A stretch of DNA of 64,000 nucleotides from Lycorma delicatula (Eukaryota > Arthropoda > Insecta > Hemiptera > Fulgoridae): contig NC_134456.1 of NCBI RefSeq assembly GCF_047948215.1, positions 192,679,034 through 192,743,033 of the forward strand, written 5' to 3'. The position numbers and the translations under genes were made by a program. The notes beneath the pieces are model-generated. The model had not been told where the DNA came from and did no database searches. It saw only the letters and a program-made list of their open reading frames with translations. Below, one piece after another: positions 32,579 to 44,300 of this stretch; position 1 is the stretch's first letter, and every line of letters begins with the position of its first letter.

Positions 32579-35500
32579 CTAGAAAAAAATAAATAAATTG
32601 AATTTTAAAATAGGTATGAAGTTAATTGAATTTAATTTGGTTTCTATGTTGACATCAAGAATTAAATTATACAATAATAATATTTGCTGATTTGTGAACT
32701 GGCAGCTGACTTTCTTTATCAACAAATAGCAAAATAACAAAAAAGAAAATTAATACCGTCACTATTTCAGAATGATGATTGTGGTATTTACACTTTTATA
32801 AAATGGTAAAAACCATGTATCATGCTCCAAAAACTGAAAATAAGCTTCCATACAATCTTTTGAAACTATGATCTAGTTTCTTAAACAATCTACATTTTAT
32901 TTAGGAAAATTTGATTCTTTTTAACAAAGTGAATCATGATTAAAAATAAATAAATAAATTAGAAATTAGAAAATATTTAATTTTATTTTTTTTGTAAGGG
33001 GACTACAAACTAATATATTTTCTATAAATATATCTAAAACATAATGACAAAAAATTTCATTCATTCTCTGATCTTTTGAAGATGAGAATGAGAGGACAAT
33101 TTACTTACTGTAAGAAAAATGCTAAGCCTGACCAAGTTTTCAACTTAAAACCTTCTGAATGCACAGTAAATGTTACCACTGGTATGGAATTTAGCAGAAT
33201 AAAAAGGGATTTCATGGTGTACTGTTAACAAATTCACTGACACTGGTCTTGGACATTTTTGGTGTTAAAACCAAGATTTTGGTCTTGCCATAGTTTCCAT
33301 ACTGTCACAAATAACACCTTAATAATTATACGAGATACAAACATTCACATTTCTTTTTATAAATGTAAACTCATATGACTTACATCCAGTTGTTACCACA
33401 GCAATGTAGAATACAAACATACATCTTTTTGGCTACTGAGATTTCAGTAATGAAGGGTGCTAACTTTTTTACACTAACTGCAAAAAAATAATATTCTATA
33501 TGTATTTTAATTATTTGTTAAACCCAAAAATTAGGGATGAATTTACTTCATTGTCAAACATAATAAAGATGTTGATGAATATTGTTGTGCAGAAAATTTC
33601 ATGCTAATCAGAAAAGTCTTTAAAAGTCTACCATGTAAGTAGGTGGATAGATGGATGGACACACACAAACTGATAGTGAAGGTTACTGATGTTTGGAGTG
33701 TACAAGACAGCTAAAAAAAGCTTTTTAAGAACTAAAGATGGATGAAGATAATTAGAGACAGGTATTTGCACTTAAATTTTCTTCTCTTCTTATCAGCTGC
33801 AGAATGATGAATTACATTCATAATTTATTGTATTAATTTATAAATAGATCATTATTTACATAAAGTAATAGTATTAGATTAAATATAATAAAAGTAATTT
33901 ATGGGAAAGTGATGAAAGAAAAATGCCAAGAACATGTATATGTGAAAGAACAAATTATTCTTAAAATAAACTTCATTTATTTCATTCACTGAACAGGATA
34001 AAAAAGTGTGATAACACTTAATCACAACTATTCACTTTCAAATGAATGGCATTTGTTTTCCTACAAGCCTGTTAGAACTCAAAAAGATGCTTATCAGCTC
34101 CAGAGTTGATATATACATTCTTTATTGTTACCTTGTTACAAGAAACTCCCCTGAAGAGGATGCTCATAATTAGTTTCTGAAGATCTATGGAAGAACAACC
34201 TCCGGTAATTTAAAAGTGAGGGATTTATTATTTTAAATGGTTTATTTTATTTAATAATTTTAAATGAAAAATGTATTTTTTTTTAAAACTATAAACCCAG
34301 ATTTTATAAGAGATATTTTTATTTGATAATCTGTTAATCCACTGCAGTGCTAACAAGATGTTCATTTGCTGCTATGTTGTGCCAGATAAATCTGGCAGTA
34401 GTTAATCCTTTTAGAAATAGAAAAGCTTTATTAGCTGATAAGTAAACACATTGTTGCTTAATGATAGGAAAGCAGAATCTGGTATCCTTTAGAGATTTAA
34501 ATTCAAAAAATGTTTGTCATAGGTTTTCTACCATAAGGTCGATAATGAACATTCTTCTGATCTGGATTTTACTTGATTTAAAAGGTATTTTAACAATTAA
34601 AATTTTTTCTGTTTGTCTTTCTCAAGACAAATCTTACCTATATGAAAGGAATATATTAAAAGGAATTTCCTTTTTCTTTCATTAATATAGAAAAAATTCT
34701 TTTTGCTGTGATTCATGTGTATTAATATTTGCTTTTTTTATCATTTTTTTTCCTATGGTTATAGGTGTTTTGTTGTAAAAATTATTTTTAGTGTTTCCAT
34801 ATGCTGTTTAACTTCAATAAAATATTAACATATAGCCCCTTTCATATTTTATATATAATTTTCTTTAAACAATGAATCAAACCAACATTATTAAATACAT
34901 TTTTAAAACATGTCAAAGTACTCTTGTGCTCAACTTCAGCAACTCATGCAGAACAGGATGGTGCTGCACTTACCCTGGCACTTACACTGACTTTTTTTAA
35001 GTTTGACAGACTCAAAAAGATAACTTTTATACATTAAAATGTAATTTAGTGAAAAATCACATTCTTAAAATGTAGTAAAAAAAATGTATTAGTATTGAAT
35101 TGTAATCTGTTCATCTTATAATGTTTTATGTTCATATACTTCATGCTGTTAAATGTATTAAGATGTGATTTTTTTGTGTGTAGAATATCAACAATGCATT
35201 CAAAGTTTGTATATTTGTGATTTATAACTGATATGTTGTTAGCAAATGTTAATTATACATTGTTATGAAAGTCTTTAAAGTATTCATTATATATTAATTT
35301 AGGTTGCATCCTGTTTGATTGATGTAGAACTTTGTGCAGTGAGAACATAAAGTTTATTTATTTCATGAGCACTAATAGTAATCATATCATGGATTAATCA
35401 TACTTCGTTATCTAAAAGAACTCAATTTTAAAATATATAGGCTTGTGCTTCCAGAAAAAAAATTATATAGTAAATTTAATCTACGTGGTATTTTTTAATT

Positions 35501-36548
35501 AATATATTGTTTTTGTCAATTTTAGTGTGTTTGTAAATTCCATGTTGTCCATAAATGCTGAGATTGTGGCTTATGTGTAGCGTGAAAAATTTCATATTTT
35601 GGTTAACTTCTTTGTATACAAAAATTATAAAAAAATATATAATTATGAAAAATTTGGCTATTTGACCATAATTTTAACATGTGATACTATTCTAGCTTCC
35701 ATTCATCATGTATGTTACTGAATATGTACATGTAAACTCTTTCATAAAATTTATAATATTAATTAATACACATTACTTTGCATTATAATCATATTATTAA
35801 TATTATATTAACATTTATGAAGATTGCAGTATAACTTCATCCAATTATTGATTCATCATGCCTTTGAATGAAATTATGTTTATGCAGGAATGCATAGTGT
35901 GATTTTTATGTAAAATGTTTACACACATAACCTTGACACTTAAAAGAAAAGTTCCTCTTTTTGGCAGGATTAGATAATAGATTATGTTCACATTTCATTA
36001 AATACTGTGTAGTATTCTAGTTATCTCTTTTCTCCACTTTGATTAGGTCTACATTTACAGTTTACATGAAAATAGGAAATTTTTCAATTATTGATGAATT
36101 AGGGCTGAACATTTTTTTTTTTTAATTAGTTATAACCTAGAAAAATATGTATGCTTCCTCAATTCGTATGAAAGTTCAAGATTATTTAGAAAGTACTACC
36201 ATTTCTATTTAATTTGAATATAAAGTAAAAGTCCTTTCATGATTCAAAAACTACAAGTCACTTTATAATAATTAAAGAAGTTAAAGTACACACTGAAAGA
36301 TAATGTGTTTGTTTTGTAACTGGCTGGATGTAATTTTAACTGAAAGATGGGCATTAATTTTTCCCTGAATTGTTGTAAATGTACTAATAACTAACAAAGG
36401 TATATGATTTTTTCAGACAATTATAAATTAGGTTTACAATTAATGTTGAAATAATATATCTTTTTACTGCTTTAAATAAGAATAATTGTAGTAATAAGAT
36501 TGTAACTTTAATCAAATCACGTTAATGATAAATTATGTTCTTACTTAC
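32579..36548. other. Intron-like AT-rich DNA, 4 kb
   Basis: Between the two phase-compatible exons at 36681-36549 and 32578-32388. No coding segment seen; the plus-strand frame 34461-34685 is T-rich and unsupported. Confidence 0.5.
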
Positions 36549-36681
36549 AGTTGATGAATCTTCTTCTATCATCCTGAAAAAATTGTTCCATTTTTCTTTT
36601 CGATTCATACACTTCCCATTAATACTTGATTTCATTTGTTTGAATTTAAGATTACATATCATTGTTTTAGAAGTTTTTCAA
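36549..36681 (-). CDS. First coding exon of an unidentified gene
   Basis: The minus-strand acceptor GATTTCATTTTAG precedes 36681, and the consensus donor GTAAGT follows 36549. All three frames are closed between the acceptor and the ATG at 36662-36660 (context AAACAATGAT), so coding is likely to start at that ATG, giving MICNLKFKQMKSSINGKCMN and then EKWNNFFRMIEEDSST. The 38 codons end in phase 0, and the next plausible exon, 32578-32388, begins in phase 0. The upstream part would be a spliced 5' UTR. Basic N-terminus, acidic end; no domain recognised. Confidence 0.5.
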
Positions 36682-37729
36682 CTAAAATGAAATCAAAAAA
36701 AAAATTATTTTAACTAAGTTCAGTTTTATAAAACAAACATTCCATAACATAACTATTTTTATGTTAAACATTTCAGGATATTACAGTGATTAAATTTTTT
36801 AATACTTATTAAACCAAAGTACTATACTTACTAAAAGATAAAAAAAGAATAGTAAATTGGAAAGATAAGTGATTAAAAACTAATTAATACATTTATATGC
36901 ATGTAGTTTTTTTTTCATTTAAAATTAGAATAAAGTCTTACTAAGAATTCAACTGATATTATTCAAACTGACTTACCAGCTGTAAATCTCAAAAATAAAA
37001 ATTTAACAATTCAGTCTTACATTAATTGTAATAAAAGTAATGCAATGTATATAACCTTTTTGTGAAATTTTAAATTATATTTTCATTTTGAATTTTGTTT
37101 TTCCTGCCTGTTTTTTTTTTTACAGTTGTGACGGCTCAATCTCTAATGAGAAAATCAATCTTGGAATAATTTTTGTCTAAAAGGTTGACCAAAAATAATG
37201 AAAATAACTCATTTCTTTCAAAACAACTGATGAAATATCTGACTATAAATCTTAAAATGTCATAATAAATAAAAAGCTGCCTACTTTTTCTAAATTTCAT
37301 TTTTGATCACTATGAAGGTGTTAGAGAATGTGTTTTAGTCATGAGACTCAAAAATTGAGCGAATAACAAAAAGATTTCCACAGTTGGAATGCTGGAAAAC
37401 ATTTTGCAAGTTGAAACATAGAAACAAAATATTATTTTATCTTTGTTTGTTCCAAGTTGCAGCATCATAATGAACCACATTTCTAACTTGCCTGACTAAA
37501 ATTTTTTTGACCTTAAATTGAATTTAACTTAAGAACAACTCAACCAATTATCATAAAATTTTCACATGCACAGCTACAGATACACTATTACAGCATGTCA
37601 AATTTCAATGAAATTGATCAAGTAGTTTTGGAAATTTTTGAGACAAAATTTTACACATATGCCTATAAATATATATATATATATTCGAGCATGTGATTCA
37701 GGTTTTTTCCTTAGAAAAAACCTGTAACA
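36682..37729. other. AT-rich DNA, possible 5' part of the gene at 36.6 kb
   Basis: Contains a sentence of a common insect repeat at 37520-37650 (AACTCAACCAATTATCATAA...) and a TA microsatellite at 37668-37685, followed by a short hairpin CAGGTTTTTT/AAAAAACCTG at 37709-37734. No gene seen. Confidence 0.4.
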
Positions 37730-38330
37730 ACTGGTATAGACATATAGCAACATGGAATGTACCCACTGTATTACAGTGTGGTAAGTTGGAGAACTTCAAA
37801 ATGGAAATGGAGAGAATGCAGGTTGTGGTACAGGGTAAAACAGACTAACCCATACTGGTACTATTGAGGGAAAGCTGGGCCATGGTGGAGCTGAAACTAT
37901 ACAAGAAAAAAAATTAGGAAATAAGGTCAAGGGATATGCCCAATACAATTACAGAATTATTCTAGTCAAATAAGATACTGAACCAGTAGGTACAGAAATA
38001 GTTCAGGTATACATGCCTACAACTAATTAAGATGCTGGAAAGGTAAATGAATTATGAGACTGCTTGAAAGAGATAGTGAAGGAATTAAGGAAATGTCTTA
38101 ATTCCTTTCACTGTAGGAACTTCTTTTCATGGGAGACTGGAATGCCATAATTGGCCAAAGGAGAGAGGGAAGAGCTGCAGAACCTTTTAGCCTGAGAGAG
38201 AGGAATGATCAAGTAGACTCACTCACAGTTTTGCACAAGCAACTATCTGACAGTTGCAAATACGAGGTTTCAACACCACCCTTGCAGAGAATACACTTGG
38301 CCAACACCACAGGATAGAAATAGGTATCAG
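37730..38330 (+). mobile_element. RTE-like LINE, endonuclease region relic
   Basis: Starts with IATWNV (37744), then CGKLENFKMEMERMQVVV, the opening strand of the APE endonuclease. The frame 38129-38317 reads MGDWNAIIGQRREGRAAEPF and LRERNDQVDSL, the DWN/GxR block that precedes the nuclease catalytic core. The frames are broken by several stops. This is the 5' part of a LINE of the type whose 3' part lies at 17960-20085, but a separate insertion. Confidence 0.8.
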
Positions 38331-39167
38331 ATCAATTACATCCTACTTGGAAAAAGATGTAAAAATCAAGTAAAACACTGTAGAAGTTATTCTAGTCCAG
38401 ACATTAACATGATCATAATATACTACTCAGTAAATGCTTGTTAAAATTTAAAAGACTGTAAAGAAACGGGAAAATTAGATGAAACACATTAAAATTAAAA
38501 GATGTGGAACTGAAAGAGAATTTAGAGAAAAAACAGATCACAAAATATTGCAAGAATAATTCTAAGAGATGAAACGGATATCGATGTAAACTGGAGATTG
38601 ATAAAGAATGGACTGATTACACTGATGAAGAATGATTTTGTTAAATGAGAGTGAATAACTGATTCTTGTAGTATTTTTCATGTTAATTTCAAATATGAAA
38701 TCAGAATTCTTCTATCAGGCTTAGATTTTTATAATAACATTCTTATTTTCAGGTTGTATCATGCATGGACTCCATAAGCATAACATTTTGTAAACATATT
38801 TCATTATATATTATCTGTCAACTAAATAGCTTTTTTTTATTTATTACAGTCCCTTAATTGTTGTTACATTGATTTGTTAGACAGTAGTAATCATGTTTAT
38901 TATTTACACACTAATTAAAATGAACAAGAACGCGACTCATTCTTCCTATTTTCATCTTGCTATAAACATATCATCCACTCATTAGTTATTTCTGTTGTTA
39001 TTATATTTACTTATAAACTGTCATGTAGACTAGAGAAATATATTTAATTCTCATTCAAGGGCGAGTTCTTGTGTGTGTAACATTCAGTTTTGTAGCTGGC
39101 TTTCATATTTGCGAGTATATGTTGTTCAGTAAAGTGAGTATGTTTATTAAATTAGTGTGTTTAGAAA
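38331..39167. other. LINE-adjacent and AT-rich DNA
   Basis: Continues with probable decayed LINE sequence to about 38640, then AT-rich flank. A GT-rich stretch at 39060-39150 leads into the ORF at 39168, but no promoter can be named. Confidence 0.4.
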
Positions 39168-39734
39168 ATGTTTCTTTTTAAAAAAAAAATTAGTTATTGT
39201 AATGTATTAATAACGCCTCGCAGTGGCATTAATCATCCAAAAAATTTCTCCTGCATCTGTGGTGAGGTAACATTGAAGTCTCAGAAAATAAATGTAACTC
39301 CACTGATAAAAAAGTCATATGAACTATATTTTGGATGTAAATTAGTTGATCAGGACAAATCTTGGGTTCCTCATATTTGCTGTGCTTCTTGTGTAATATT
39401 GTTGACTGGTTGGTTAAATGGATCGTGTCACATGCCATTTGCAATTTCAATGGTTTGGAGAAAACCAAAGGGTCGCACAAAAGAATGTTATTTTTGTGTA
39501 ATAAAGATATCTGGGATAACTACTAAAAGTAGACTTACTACTTTTAGTAATTCTGATATTTCCTCTGCCATACAGCCAGTGCCAGAGAGCCAAGAGCTTC
39601 CAACTCCAGTACCACCAGAAACATGGAACTTAGATGAAGATGAAAATGTTGAAGCTTGTGCTGACTTATCAGGCAATGATGAAAGAGATCCACACTTTTT
39701 AGAAAATAGAAATACTGAACCCCATTTTAATTAA
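39168..39734 (+). CDS. Multicopy arthropod ORF family, N-terminal part (Cys-rich)
   Basis: The ATG opens 188 codons: MFLFKKKISYCNVLITPRSG, then CICGEVTLKSQ, KKSYELYFGCKLVDQDKSW, PHICCASCVILLTGWLNGSC and KECYFCVIK, followed by a Ser/Pro/Glu-rich acidic stretch (PESQELPTPVPPETW). The spaced CXXC pairs suggest a zinc-binding N-terminus. I recognise it as the start of a large repeated protein family found in many arthropods and cnidarians, probably transposon-linked, with no established function. The frame closes at 39732 and the family sequence goes on in another frame (SELNDLVCDLNLSKNQTEIL), so this is the intact front of a broken gene. An open frame of this length in such AT-rich DNA argues for a fairly recent copy. 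Confidence 0.7.
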   Translation: MFLFKKKISYCNVLITPRSGINHPKNFSCICGEVTLKSQKINVTPLIKKSYELYFGCKLVDQDKSWVPHICCASCVILLTGWLNGSCHMPFAISMVWRKPKGRTKECYFCVIKISGITTKSRLTTFSNSDISSAIQPVPESQELPTPVPPETWNLDEDENVEACADLSGNDERDPHFLENRNTEPHFN

Positions 39735-40740
39735 TCAGTCAGAATTAAATGATCTGGTTTGTGATCTAAATTTATCAAAGAATCAAACAGAAATATTGGC
39801 ATCAAGAATGAAAGGATGGCATCTTTTACAACCAAACACAGTCAGAATTTGAACATTTCTACTCTTAGTACGAAAACTTAGTATACTGTAATGATATGGA
39901 CTCTTTAGTGGAAGCTTTGGGACATATGTACCATCCTGACGAATGGCGACTTTTTATTGACTCATTGAAGCCTAGTTTTTGAAAGCTATTCTACTTCACA
40001 CTAGAAATAAATACTCATCAATACCATTAGCATACGCTGTTCACATGAAGGAGTCTTATGAAATTTGTATTGAGCAGGATTCAGTATGAGAAATATTTAT
40101 GGCATATTTGTGGAGATCTGAAAGTAATAGGGCTTTTACTTGGACTGCAATTTGGATACACCATTGCTTTCCATTGCTTTTTGTGTGTGTTGGACAGCAG
40201 GGATAGGAAAACCATTATATAAAAAAGCAGTGGCGAAAGAGAGAGGTACTGACTGTAAGAGAGAAGAATGTTGTCAGTCCAGTCAGGTATTAGTAAAATC
40301 AGAAAAAAGTTTATCTTCCGCCACTACACATTAAGCTAGGTTTATTGAAAAATTTTGTTAAAGCAATGAATCATAATCGTACAGGGTTTCAGTTTCTAAA
40401 AAACAAATTCCCTAATATAAGTGATGCTAAAATAAAGGAAGGTGTATTTGTTGGAGAAGTTGAAGAATGTTTGAATAACTTGGAAGTTGCTGCATGGAAA
40501 TCATTTCCAAATGTGGTAAACAACATCCTTGGAAACCATAAGGCCAATAACTACAGAGAACTTGTGAGTAAACTCCTTTAAAATTACAAAGAACTTGGGT
40601 GTAACATGTCACTCAAAATCCATCTCTTTCTTACATTCACGTTTGGATTTTTTCCCTAACAATCTTGGCGCTATGAGTGATGAACATGGAGAATGCTTTC
40701 ACCAGAAGATATCTACAATGGAAACATGATACCAGGTAAA
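39735..40740 (+). pseudogene. Multicopy arthropod ORF family, decayed C-terminal part
   Basis: Readable pieces in shifting frames: SELNDLVCDLNLSKNQTEIL, SIPLAYAVHMKESYEICIEQ (40020-40080), LPPLHIKLGLLKNFVKAMNH (40315-40375), RTGFQFLKNKFPNISDAKIK, GVFVGEVEECLNNLEVAAWK, FLGNHKANNYRE-like segment, and GCNMSLKIHLFLTFTFGFFP. From recall, the LHIKLGL.KNFVKA, NISDAKIKEG and LGNHKA segments are the hallmarks of this family. There are at least six frameshifts or stops. The piece 40345-40581 is the best-preserved block. The neighbouring transposase relic at 41040 may be the same element or a second one. Confidence 0.65.
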
Positions 40741-41039
40741 ATGGAACTCAAAAATGTTAGCTCACTACTGTTGGAATCTAACGAGGGATCTAGCTACAGC
40801 AGAAAATTAATTCAAAAGAAATAGATTTTAGGTGGGTACAAAATGCATGTAATGTGTTGTCACATTACGTTCACCATACATTTTTTGTCTCAAAAGAAAT
40901 TAAAGTAACAAAAAAACTGATAGAAAAGATCCATTAACATATATGAAATCAGCATAAAAAATACTATAAGAAGCAACCATTCATTCTCATTTAACAAACA
41001 AAAATTAAATTTTGTTAACTTTTTTTGGTAAACATAGAA
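40741..41039. other. Junction between two relics
   Basis: AT-rich, with no boundary repeat found. I cannot tell whether the ORF family and the transposase belong to one element. Confidence 0.35.
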
Positions 41040-42660
41040 TATTATATATATAGAAGGGATATTATATAGAAGAAAAAGATGGCAAACTTATATATGAACA
41101 AAAGGAAATGGTGGAAAAGATATCTTGAAGTGATTTAGGCAGGAAGGTAACAAAATAAATTCAAAAGCGGGTGAAAACTATTGAAAAGTTCGACGATTTC
41201 ACTAAAACCGCTATCAGAAAAAAAGGATTCATTCGTTATATTTCAATAAGAAGCTTCCTCCTAACTTAAACAAAATATTAAATGCCGTGAATACTGATTC
41301 TGAACTGCCGAATATTTTTCTAGTAGTACATAAAAGTCTAAAGTATATTGGTCTTTCAAAATCATCAATTTTCGTTTCATGTCCAGAAAAATTAATTCTT
41401 TGCTGATTGAACTCGATGATATTATTATTATTATGTGAAAAGGTATGGTGTATAAAGAAATAAAGAGCGCAAAAGACGCTTTTATGAAAGATTTGTCAAT
41501 TGGGATGGAAATCCCGGCTGGAAAAGGTAAAAGATTAATAGCAACGCAAGTAGAAATTGAAAATGCGTTTTTGAATGGCGGTTTATTTGTATTCCAGATC
41601 TTTCCAAGAGTACCCCGATGAAATGAATGGTGACAATTTTATGCAGTGGTTTAAAAGACTGGACGAAATTGCTGCTGAAGGATCTATCATAGTAATGGAT
41701 AATGCGCCGTACCATTGCCTGAAAAAATTCCAAATGCTTCAACCCGAAAATCGGAGATTGCCGTGCATGATTAAATTACGTACACCGAAGACATGTTAAA
41801 AGTAGAACTTTTAATAATAGTGTTGCATATTCTTCCATACCACTGCAATTTTAGCCCGATACAATTGATATGGGCACAAGTCAAAGGCTACATTAGTAAT
41901 AATAACACAACATTTAAGTTAAGTGATATAGAAATTTTTTGATAAAAAGTGTTAATAGAATAGGTGCAAATACTTCTTTCTTTTTCATGTTTAGCCTCCG
42001 GGAATTACCATTCAGGTATTACTTCACAGGATGAATTAGGATGATTTGTATGTGTATAATTGAAATGTAGTCTTGTACAGTCTCAGTTCGACCATTCCTG
42101 AGATGTATGGTTAATTGAAACCCAATCACCAAAGAACACCGGTATCCACGATCTAGTATTCAAATCTGAACAAAAGCAACTGCCTTTACTAGGACTTGAA
42201 CGCTGGAACTCTCGACTTCCAATCAGCTGATTTGGGACGAGGAGTTCACCACTAGACCTACCCAGTGGGTTAGAGATGCAATCGCTTGGAAAAATTGTGT
42301 TCAACATGTAATTAAAGAAGAAAATTCTTGAGAAGCTGACAGTATGTGTGAAAATATTATTGAAGATGTGTGATAAATTTGGGAAATGAGGGCAATAGTT
42401 CAATAGACAGCAGCTTATCATTTTTGTATTACAAGTTATTTTTACTTCATTTTTATATTATAAGTAAAGAGAAGTGTTTTTTCTGAGATGAGATTGTGCT
42501 AAATTAAATTATAATCATAATATTGTTTTGGTTTGCTACATGGTTTCGTGAGATAAATTATAATACTAGTAATTAGCAAGTAATAGCCCAGACGACGAAG
42601 ACAATCACGCCCCTTCTGAAGTTGGAGATTCAAATATCGATGAAGATAAAAAACAGGTAA
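41040..42660 (+). pseudogene. Tc1/mariner-superfamily DDE transposase relic, interrupted by a SINE
   Basis: Pieces in order: a partly readable KLPPNLNKILNAVNTDSELP stretch (41250-41310), VYKEIKSAKDAFMKDLSIGM and IPAGKGKRLIATQ (41450-41540), EMNGDNFMQWFKRLDEIAAE (41617-41680), IVMDNAPYHCLKK (about 41686-41725), PIQLIWAQVKGYI (41850-41895) and NNTTFKLSDIEIF. After the SINE: AWKNCVQHVIKEEN (42290-42330). MDNAPYH holds a catalytic Asp. The third acidic residue, normally the Glu in PIELIW, is Gln here (codon CAA), and the first Asp (LDETW) lies in a deleted part, so catalysis is lost. After 42580 an acidic segment SPDDEDNHAPSEVGDSNIDE ends at CAG before GTAAGA, possibly the transposase tail. Confidence 0.75.
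41972..42275 (-). mobile_element. tRNA-derived SINE, full-length
   Basis: On the minus strand: head TAGGTCTAGTGGTGAAC (A box TGGTCTAGTGG-like), B box GTTCAAGTCC, body GGATACCGGTGTTC and GACTGTACAAGACTACATTT, end GGAGGCTAAACATGAAAAAG. About 300 bp. It lies inside the transposase relic and separates NTTFKLSDIE from AWKNCVQHVI. Clear target duplications are not visible. Confidence 0.9.
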
Positions 42661-44030
42661 GAATCCTTCTTAAGATTTACCATATTAGTGTTTTAACTTG
42701 CTTATCTTTTAAAATGATCGTACGATTTTGCTACAATAACTCTTTTATTATTTTTTTTTTTTGTTTCAGATGTGTGCTAGCCTACGTGTATTTCAGCATT
42801 TTTTACAGTGTTTATTAAAGTACTGCAATTTTTGTATAAAATGTGGTATTTAATAACAATTTAATTTTAAAATATATATTTTAGTATTCAATTCTTATTG
42901 TATAAAAAATAAATAGATATCAACTGAAAATGTTACTTGTTTACTTATTCCCCCAAAAATTACACCATTAATTTTCGGGAGCGCGAGAAAATACGTTATT
43001 CGCATATTTGTGTATAATGACAAAAAAACATTATACTCGTTCATTAATACGTAATGTTTTTGTACAAAAACCATAAAATATAAATTACTATAAACAAAAT
43101 AAGAAGAATATAAAGAAATGTTGCTGCAGAAACATGAATGACTTAGGTTCTAGATCTGCAAATTTATCGGCATGTCCTTTCCAATAGAAAATTAGTGATC
43201 GTACTGTAACAAGAATTGGTAATGATTACAGTTTACGGTTGCGATTATTCTTTTATTTTAAAGAGAATTTATAAACAAAATCAGTATCAAAGGTTCACTC
43301 TGTAGTCAGTATAGTATTTACATGTAAATATACTTAGCTATTTATTTGTGTTGCCAATAAATGTCTCAAATTTTTAATTCTGTACATGCCATGCTAATAC
43401 GGTAATTTTATATGAAATTTACAGATTATTATTCCAATTTGCTTACTATTATTCATATTAATATTGTTTACAGTTTTTCCATATTTTTTAACGTATATAT
43501 TTTGCCAAATTAATAATTTCAAGTTTCCGTTTTGTAATGTGATTCCTTTATTGTAGCTGTGTGGCCCAAAACATAAAAGGGTATCATAGTCTTGTTATTG
43601 CTTAGTCTTTTGCAGAAGTCACCTGTCCCTCTAAGAAGAGTTTTTGAGTGTCAGTAGCATAATTGTGGATACTGGGTATGCCTAGTTAATACGCTAGTCT
43701 CGCTTGTTGTATTAATTAACCAGACAAATTACTTTGACTAAGAATAGTCACACACTGAATCAAAAAAGAACTTTTAATCTGTCAATCCTTCTGGTTTCCA
43801 GACCTGCTTTGTTTTCCCATGTGTTTTTAATTTTTAATACTTTCCTTTTCACTATTAAAGTATTTTATTATGCTTTTTTTTTGTCTGTGTTTTATATAGT
43901 ACTCATCCTTAACATGAGCATTCATAGATTTATAAACTTCATTATGTAATCAACTGTTGATTACCCCTGAAGAGACCATTTTCACTTTCCCAGCCATAAA
44001 TTTTGTAGTATAGCCATACAGTATACTTTA
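42661..44030. other. AT-rich DNA, no gene seen
   Basis: The hydrophobic frame 43734-43949 is T-rich and unsupported. Confidence 0.4.
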
Positions 44031-44300
44031 TTAGGAAAAGTGTGTTATTAGGTCAAATTTTGCATGGTGGGTTTTTAATTTAAATGTTGATGTTTCATGA
44101 TCTCTTCTAACCAAAAAACACAATTTTAGTAGTGAAAAATTACAACAGGGTGAATGTGTGTACATATATGCATGTATGTTAGCTCTGTTTTTGTTTTGCA
44201 TCTCTAGACTGAAAGAACCATTTGGATGAAATTTGAAAATTTGGCACACTGATTTCTGTATATGGATGCTGCTTAATTTCGGTCATTACCTGATCAAGGC
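44031..44300. repeat. Probable dispersed repeat fragment
   Basis: TACAACAGGGTGAATGTGTG and AACCATTTGGATGAAATTTG look like parts of common insect interspersed repeats. No second copy is identified in the window. Confidence 0.3.
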
